A DNA stretch of 64,000 nucleotides. Source: Acetatifactor sp. (lineage in GTDB: Bacteria > Bacillota > Clostridia > Lachnospirales > Lachnospiraceae). Location: the NCBI GenBank assembly GCA_024693365.1, contig JAILLF010000023.1, positions 1 through 64,000 on the forward strand. The letters run 5' to 3'. The first letter of the stretch is position 1. Each line of letters begins with the position of its first letter. The notes beneath the pieces are model-generated. The model was given only the letters and a program-made list of their open reading frames with translations, did no database searches and had not been told where the DNA came from. This document shows positions 59,177 to 64,000 of the stretch, piece by piece. The position numbers and the translations under genes were made by a program.

Positions 59177-59926
59177 TTAATGTTTCGGATGGTTGATCAT
59201 GCTTGCAAGATATCCCGCTCCGAATCCATTATCAATATTGACGACGGAAACACCGCTTGCACAGGAATTCAGCATGGACAAAAGTGCGGAAAGTCCATGG
59301 AAGGATGCTCCGTAACCAACGCTGGTCGGCACTGCGATCACGGGACAATCCGCGAGTCCGCCGATCACGCTGGCAAGCGCCCCCTCCATGCCTGCAATGG
59401 CAATGATCACGTTGGCATTCATAATGTCATCTAAATGCGCCAGCGTGCGGTGTAATCCCGCCACTCCGACATCGTACAGACGGACCACTTCATTTCCCAG
59501 GACCGTCGCCGTGACCGCTGCCTCCTCTGCTACCGGAACGTCACTGGTCCCGCCGGTGGCAACAACAATCCTTCCAAGGCCACTTGCCTTGGGGATTTCA
59601 CCGATCACGCCGCAACGCGCCTCTTCAAAATATTGCATCGGATGCGTCTTTGTCACGATCTCGGCACTTTCCTTCGATAATCTCGTGATCAGGATTGTAT
59701 TTTGTCCGTTCCTGCGCATCACGTCCGCTATGCCGGTGATCTGCTGCGGTGTTTTCCCTGCTCCATAGATCACCTCAGCCGCACCCTGGCGGAGCTTTCT
59801 GTGCATGTCCACCTTCGCATAGCCGATGTCTTCAAAGGGCTTTTTCTTTAATTCCAAGAGCGCTTCCTCTACGGAAACGGTACCATCCTTGATTCCCTCT
59901 AATAATCCGCGAATATCCTCGTCCAT
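59177..59926 (-). CDS. larB: LarB, pyridinium biscarboxylate synthase of NPN biosynthesis
   Basis: 249 residues. LarB carboxylates and cleaves nicotinic acid adenine dinucleotide, the first step of nickel-pincer nucleotide synthesis. The PurE-like domain shows GRIVVATGGTSDVPVAEEAA, NVIIAIAGMEGALASVIGGL and AVPTSVGYGASFHGLSALLS, ending in VVNIDNGFGAGYLAS. AGAGGTGAACGT precedes the ATG at 59926, so the longer frame overlapping larE is not used. The gap to larE is about 50 bp. It has near-standard family length. Confidence 0.95.
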   Translation of the reverse strand: MDEDIRGLLEGIKDGTVSVEEALLELKKKPFEDIGYAKVDMHRKLRQGAAEVIYGAGKTPQQITGIADVMRRNGQNTILITRLSKESAEIVTKTHPMQYFEEARCGVIGEIPKASGLGRIVVATGGTSDVPVAEEAAVTATVLGNEVVRLYDVGVAGLHRTLAHLDDIMNANVIIAIAGMEGALASVIGGLADCPVIAVPTSVGYGASFHGLSALLSMLNSCASGVSVVNIDNGFGAGYLASMINHPKH

Positions 59927-59976
59927 ACGTTCACCTCTGCCTCCCACGTTTCTGCCTCTTCCATCCGAATCTTGCG

Positions 59977-60720
59977 TCATCTGACTTCCAGATCCAGTGA
60001 AACTGTTACGTAGTATTTCTTCAACTCGTTTAAAATCTCCGCCCTGTGCTTTGCCAATTTCTCCCACTGGGCTTCCGGCAATTGGATCCTGGCGTGCCCC
60101 TCACGCGAACGGACCCGGAAATCCGTAAATCCCAGGGAGAATAAGTACCCTTCTGCAGCTTCCGTGGCAGCAAGTTTTTCCTTGGTGATGACCTCTCCCG
60201 TGGGAATTCTGGTCGCAAGACAGGCATAAGCCGGCTTGTCCCAGGTAAAGAGTCCCGCCTCCTTTGAAAGCTGGCGGATCTGCGTTTTCGTAAGATTGCA
60301 TTCCCGCAGCGGTGATCTGACGGACAACTCCTTCAGCGCTTTCATTCCGGGTCTGTCCCCCGCGTCATCAGAGGCATTTGTTCCGTCCAGCAATACCTGA
60401 AATCCATCTTCCCGCGCTGCGTTCCATATGGCCCCAAAAATCCCCTGTTTGCAAAAATAACAGCGGTTCGCGGGATTTTCCTTTACGCCAGGCACGTCCA
60501 GGGCACTGATCTTCAACACCCTGACCTCGGCACCGATTTCCCCGGCAAGCCTCATGGCGTCATCATATTCAAACCGTGGCTGGAATTCCGCGGCTACGTA
60601 ATATGCCCTGACTTCCTTCGCATATTGCAGCGCCGCCCATAATAGATAGGATGAGTCCACTCCTCCCGAGAATGCTACGGCAACTCTGGGATTTTCCAGA
60701 AAAAACTCTTCTAAGTTCAC
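59977..60720 (-). CDS. larE: LarE, sulfur transferase of NPN biosynthesis
   Basis: 247 residues. LarE adds sulfur to the pincer precursor after adenylation. The PP-loop is VAVAFSGGVDSSYLLWAALQ. Cys residues occur in ANRCYFCKQG, LRECNLTK and AYACLATRIPTG; the last corresponds, I think, to the sulfur-donating or cluster-binding Cys region of known LarE. The start is GTG at 60720, with GGGGAG eight bases upstream, placing the PP-loop near residue 18 as in homologues; a longer frame to 60825 lacks support. It is the first lar gene after the leader. Confidence 0.93.
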   Translation of the reverse strand: MNLEEFFLENPRVAVAFSGGVDSSYLLWAALQYAKEVRAYYVAAEFQPRFEYDDAMRLAGEIGAEVRVLKISALDVPGVKENPANRCYFCKQGIFGAIWNAAREDGFQVLLDGTNASDDAGDRPGMKALKELSVRSPLRECNLTKTQIRQLSKEAGLFTWDKPAYACLATRIPTGEVITKEKLAATEAAEGYLFSLGFTDFRVRSREGHARIQLPEAQWEKLAKHRAEILNELKKYYVTVSLDLEVR

Positions 60721-60742
60721 GTTTTCGTCTCCCCATAAAAGA

Positions 60743-60782
60743 AAGGCGCACTCCTCCCGCCTTCTGCGGGTTCGTGCGCCTT
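60743..60782 (-). terminator. Terminator-like hairpin in the lar operon leader
   Basis: On the minus strand AAGGCGCAC pairs with GTGCGCCTT, and an inner CCCGC pairs with GCGGG (60756-60770); then TTTCTTTT follows. It ends 22 bases before the larE GTG, so it could stop or allow transcription of the operon. Confidence 0.75.
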
Positions 60783-60809
60783 CTGACATACGATTTTGCT
60801 TATTTACGT

Positions 60810-60887
60810 TTACAAACATGAACAAACAATGTTTTCACGAGACCTTTCGAATTGATCCCTTTCTTCGCAATGCTTCTGCATGGCCAT
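60810..60887 (-). CDS. Candidate 25-codon leader peptide upstream of larE
   Basis: ATG at 60887, 25 codons and TAA. The peptide begins MAMQKHCEERDQF and ends in ENIVCSCL, with Cys at 7, 22 and 24. AGGA six bases upstream is a plausible ribosome binding site. It lies between the promoter and the terminator-like hairpin, the layout expected of an attenuation leader. No proof of translation; the reading frame is short. Confidence 0.5.
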   Translation of the reverse strand: MAMQKHCEERDQFERSRENIVCSCL

Positions 60888-60909
60888 ACGGCTTCCTGCC
60901 GTAAAATTA

Positions 60910-60938
60910 ATTATACAGGCAATTTCTTCTTATGGCAA
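60910..60938 (-). promoter_or_regulatory. Promoter of the lar-nickel importer operon
   Basis: Minus strand TTGCCA (60933-60938), a 17-bp spacer and TATAAT (60910-60915). Transcription would begin near 60903, giving a leader of about 180 nt to the larE start. It is the best promoter match on this strand in the region. Confidence 0.8.
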
Positions 60939-61200
60939 GCCGTGATTTTTGTCGCGTTCTTCGCCGTTCTTGCGTTTCATTCATTCCGGATAGTCCTTGA
61001 TCAACGCCGCAAGGCTTTCCAAAGCGGTTTCAATAATTATGTTTTAGAATATGAGTTCCTTTTTCGATCCGCATTTTCCAATTTCGCATGTCTAAAAAAC
61101 AATATTCTCCATTTCCATAAAGCCCGGCATCCTTTACACTATATTTGGGAAACGTCAATTATCGGCCATGGCATCCATGGCAAAATAAGGGAGAGTTCAC

Positions 61201-62928
61201 GTGAAAACACTATGGAAACTGACAAAAGAAGCAGCACGCTATAAGGGTCTGTACGTGATCGCCATTCTTTCCACGCTTGGCCTTACGTTGGTCAATCTGT
61301 CCGCGCCAAAGGTTCTGTCCGCCATGACGGGAATCGTGGAGAAGGGCGTTGATGAAAGCGCACTGAATTCCATCATGCATCTGGCATATGTCTTGCTTGC
61401 ATTATATTTGCTTCGGGTACTGTTCCGGTTCCTGAGCAATTATCTCGCACACAGGGCTGCCTGGTATCTCGTGGGCGATTTGCGAAGCAGACTGTACGAC
61501 AAGCTCCAGTGTTTGGACTTAAGCTTCTTCCACGATAAGCAGACCGGCGACTTGATGAGCCGCGTTGTCAATGACACCAGAGATTTTGAGCTTCTGTACG
61601 CGCACATGATCCCTGACGTCATCACAAACCTCGTCACCTTTGTCGGCGTGCTGGTGATTCTGCTGACCATCAACTGGAAGCTGGCGCTGATCACCTGCTG
61701 CCCGATTCCGCTCATCCTCATCTCCGGCGTGATCTTTGCAAAGATTGTGAGACCGTATTTTAAGGCATCGCAAAAGGTCATGGGCGAGTTGAACGCACAG
61801 CTCCAGGACAGTCTCTCCGGGTTGCATGAAATCCAGGCCTTTGGCCAGGAGGAATACGAGGGCGAGCGCGTCCGCAAGAAGAGCTTTGAGCAAGTGGTGG
61901 CCATGCTCCGCGCACTTCGCGCCAGTGCCATCTTCCATCCCTGCGTGGAACTGCTCTCCTCCCTCGGTACGGTGCTTGTGGTTTTCTTTGGCGGTTACCT
62001 TGCCTATCAAGGCCAGATCAGCGTCGCAGACATCGTTGCCTTTGTCTTATACCTTGGGCTCTTCTACGCACCCGTTTCAGGTCTTGCGAACCTTCTCGAA
62101 AGCCTGCAGCAATCCCTTGCCGGCGCGGAGCGCGTAACCCTGATCCTTGATACGCCCTCAGCGATCCAAAATGCAAAGGACGCAAAGCCTCTGGAGAACG
62201 TCAAGGGGGCCCTCCAATTTGATGACGTGACCTTCCACTATGAGAATCAGATTCCGGTACTCAAGCACGTTTCCTTCTCCTGCGATCCCGGCATGATGGT
62301 CGCACTGGTGGGGCCCACGGGCGTTGGAAAAACCACGGCAACCCAGCTGATCTCAAGGTTTTACGATCCCATCGAAGGCAGGATCCTGATCGACGGTCAG
62401 GATATTAAACACGTTACTTTGGAAAGCCTTCGTCATAACATTTCTCCCGTATTGCAGGACACCTTCCTGTTTAACGGGACCATCGCGGAGAACATTGGTT
62501 ACGCACGTCCGGATGCCACGCAAGACGAGATCGAGGCCGCCGCAAAGGCCGCTCACATTCACGAAGACATCCTGCACATGCCGGACAAATACGAAACACA
62601 GGTCGGCGAGCGCGGACTTCGCCTTTCCGGCGGACAAAAACAGCGCGTAGCCATCGCCCGCGCCATTCTAAGAAACAGCCCCATCATTGTCTTAGACGAG
62701 GCCACTGCTTCCGTTGACGTTGCAACGGAGCAACAGATCCAGAAGGCCATCGGCGAACTCGCCGGAAAGCGTACGATCATTGCAATCGCACACCGCCTCT
62801 CCACCATCATGAACGCAGATTTGATTTTGGTCATTCATGACGGCGAGATTGCGGAGCGCGGCACCCATGCGGAGCTGATGGAGAAAAAGGGAATTTACTA
62901 CAACATGCAGAAAGCGCAGCTGGCCTGA
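61201..62928 (+). CDS. ABC exporter with fused membrane and ATPase domains
   Basis: 575 residues. Six helices span residues ~20-310, and the ATPase domain follows: Walker A ALVGPTGVGKTTATQLISRF, signature RLSGGQKQRVAIARAILR and Walker B IIVLDEATASVDVATE. It is a half-transporter likely to act as a homodimer (multidrug or lipid type). The start is GTG at 61201, with GGGAG before it. It diverges from the lar operon, with a 480-bp gap that contains the lar leader and the lar promoter. Its substrate is unknown. Confidence 0.94.
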   Translation: MKTLWKLTKEAARYKGLYVIAILSTLGLTLVNLSAPKVLSAMTGIVEKGVDESALNSIMHLAYVLLALYLLRVLFRFLSNYLAHRAAWYLVGDLRSRLYDKLQCLDLSFFHDKQTGDLMSRVVNDTRDFELLYAHMIPDVITNLVTFVGVLVILLTINWKLALITCCPIPLILISGVIFAKIVRPYFKASQKVMGELNAQLQDSLSGLHEIQAFGQEEYEGERVRKKSFEQVVAMLRALRASAIFHPCVELLSSLGTVLVVFFGGYLAYQGQISVADIVAFVLYLGLFYAPVSGLANLLESLQQSLAGAERVTLILDTPSAIQNAKDAKPLENVKGALQFDDVTFHYENQIPVLKHVSFSCDPGMMVALVGPTGVGKTTATQLISRFYDPIEGRILIDGQDIKHVTLESLRHNISPVLQDTFLFNGTIAENIGYARPDATQDEIEAAAKAAHIHEDILHMPDKYETQVGERGLRLSGGQKQRVAIARAILRNSPIIVLDEATASVDVATEQQIQKAIGELAGKRTIIAIAHRLSTIMNADLILVIHDGEIAERGTHAELMEKKGIYYNMQKAQLA

Positions 62929-62952
62929 TTTAGGCTACTGCGCTTTTCCTTT
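62911..62952 (+). terminator. Terminator of the ABC exporter gene
   Basis: AAAGCGCAG (62911-62919) pairs with CTGCGCTTT (62938-62946), followed by TCCTTT. The hairpin includes the end of the coding region and the stop codon at 62926-62928. Confidence 0.8.
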
Positions 62953-64000
62953 AACCCACGCTGTTACATACGTATTTCCCAATTAGCAAACACACTGCGA
63001 TGATTTTTAGGATCGTATAAGGGATGCCCCATCTTACGCGGAATAAACCTTCAAAAATGAGTCTTCCGTTCCTTTTCTCATACTCTTTTGCAACTGAAAG
63101 GGCAAATCTTTTATAGGTATGCACGGCAATCATATAAACTCCTGCTGCCGTGAACGTAAACCACGTCCACGTACAATTCCATGCAATCACTAACAAAACC
63201 AAGGACACAAAGAACCAGGCGTACTGCTTGCAATGGTAAATGATCTCCTCCCTGCGGATCTTTTTCATGCGCTGATCACACTCGCGCATGATTGGATTCC
63301 CTTCATTTTTCAAAATGTTTTCATAGACTCCAACAACGTCCCTTTCCTTGATGATCAGCATGTAATTTCCCGGCATTTCACGGGCCATAAAATAATCCGG
63401 TTCGATCTGATGCAACGCAAAATCGCCTTCCCTCGTGCGTTCTGCCAAAAGGAGCTTTCTCTTTTTCTGAAATAACTTTTTTGCACCCGCTCTGAGTAAA
63501 ACCGCTTCCCTTGCTACAGCATGATCAGACAGGATCGGTCCTTCTAACTCTTGCTCTGCCGGAAGCTTTTCCTCGGGTTCCAAAATTTCCTCTTCATAAT
63601 GCCCTTCCCTGTAAATGCGATAAATCGCATCCGCGGGACTGGTTGTGGAAAGCTCCGTCATGACGGATCTGCCGTAAAACCACTCTTCCTCCTCGGGATC
63701 GCTTTTCTTCGTTTTCTTAAGGGCCATTCCCTGAAGTGCCTTCACCTGCTGTTCGGAGACTCTGATAACACCGGACCGAAGTGCCTTTGCGACCTCTACG
63801 ATCTCCCACGGGTAATTCTGGGCAAAGATTTTTTTCTCCTGTAAACTGTATTCCGGATCATTTTTGATCGCCCTGTTTGTATATTTATCCCCTTGTTTAT
63901 TCACCTTATGCCCATAACGGCTAAAATCCCGCTTAGGCGAAGGAGAAAGCTTTATGGCCGTGACAATTCCAAAAATCAAGTAACAAATCCTTCTGATCCA
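62951..64000 (-). CDS. Membrane protein, partial (N-terminus beyond right edge)
   Basis: The minus-strand frame is open to the end of the window. A TTG at 63979 is possible as a start, but the frame continues upstream (WIRRICYLIFGI), so the real start may lie outside. The long soluble middle is rich in Lys and Glu. Two or three C-terminal helices (FFVSLVLLVIAWNCTWTWFT, FTAAGVYMIAVHTYK and ILKIIAVCLLIGKY) anchor it. No family or catalytic motif is recognised. Confidence 0.75.
   Translation of the reverse strand, partial: WIRRICYLIFGIVTAIKLSPSPKRDFSRYGHKVNKQGDKYTNRAIKNDPEYSLQEKKIFAQNYPWEIVEVAKALRSGVIRVSEQQVKALQGMALKKTKKSDPEEEEWFYGRSVMTELSTTSPADAIYRIYREGHYEEEILEPEEKLPAEQELEGPILSDHAVAREAVLLRAGAKKLFQKKRKLLLAERTREGDFALHQIEPDYFMAREMPGNYMLIIKERDVVGVYENILKNEGNPIMRECDQRMKKIRREEIIYHCKQYAWFFVSLVLLVIAWNCTWTWFTFTAAGVYMIAVHTYKRFALSVAKEYEKRNGRLIFEGLFRVRWGIPYTILKIIAVCLLIGKYVCNSVG

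Noticed and set aside
59177..60067. Long larB frame overlapping larE
   Set aside because: The first 47 residues are low quality and overlap the end of larE; the ATG at 59926 has a ribosome site and starts in the conserved part.
50858..60825. Staphylopine/pseudopaline-type metallophore synthesis cluster
   Set aside because: The importer and methyltransferases recall such loci, but no nicotianamine-like synthase, opine dehydrogenase or histidine racemase is encoded here.
59977..60825. Long larE frame starting at 60825
   Set aside because: It reads through the leader hairpin; the GTG at 60720 with a well-spaced GGGGAG site gives the length and PP-loop position usual for LarE.
60743..60938. A named riboswitch (for example NiCo or cobalamin)
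   Set aside because: I could not find the conserved cores of those classes in the leader; only the terminator-like hairpin and a short ORF are supported.

Overview
The window reads as a chromosomal segment of an anaerobic, mid-GC Bacillota, most likely a Clostridia member of the Lachnospiraceae type. The reasons are AGGAGG-type ribosome binding sites in front of most genes, an EFR1-type flavodoxin/ferredoxin protein, BlaI, TetR and AraC regulators typical of Firmicutes, family-5 solute-binding lipoproteins, and a nickel-pincer nucleotide (lar) locus. The species cannot be named from the sequence. No rRNA, tRNA, prophage, insertion sequence or CRISPR array was seen.

From 1 to about 45.6 kb essentially every gene lies on the minus strand. 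The genes are mostly small, single-purpose metabolic, detoxification or acetylation functions: alcohol dehydrogenase, AEC transporter, Gfo/Idh/MocA oxidoreductase, a diguanylate cyclase, two overlapping predicted nucleotidyltransferases, MBL hydrolases, three tandem membrane paralogues, an LTA-synthase-like enzyme, a serine hydrolase, a glycosyltransferase, NUDIX, a phosphodiesterase, a nucleoside phosphorylase, an orphan DNA methyltransferase, a tautomerase, a peptidase E-like protein and a racemase-like protein. Thirteen GNAT acetyltransferase domains are spread through the window. Three of them are fused to other enzymes (PHP phosphoesterase, CE15-like esterase, dihydrofolate reductase). 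A 1.3 kb gene-free island at 32.5-33.75 kb holds two arrays of hairpin repeats and a GC-rich tandem repeat. A heterodimeric ABC exporter occupies 35.9-39.7 kb. A 35-codon gene with its own strong promoter and a downstream terminator hairpin lies at 41.3-41.6 kb, ahead of a GNAT gene. Short GTGTCA/TGACAC-bounded repeats, probably REP-like, recur between genes.

From 45.6 to 50.9 kb the strands mix: an AraC-GGDEF fusion (+), a membrane-anchored FG-GAP-like protein (-), and a BlaI-type repressor (-) divergent from a lipoprotein alpha/beta hydrolase (+), with an operator-like promoter region between them.

The most striking part is 50.86-60.94 kb, one minus-strand unit in the order larE, larB, larC, SAM methyltransferase, solute-binding lipoprotein, two permeases, ABC ATPase, and a second ABC ATPase fused to a second SAM methyltransferase. 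It starts from a clear sigma-A-like promoter with a leader of about 180 nt that contains a 25-codon upstream ORF and an intrinsic-terminator-like hairpin just before larE. LarC carries an 85-residue His/Asp insert. The inferred theme is that nickel (or nickel chelate) uptake, nickel handling, nickel-pincer cofactor synthesis and methylation are encoded together; lactate racemase LarA is absent. An ABC exporter (+) and a membrane protein cut by the right edge close the window.
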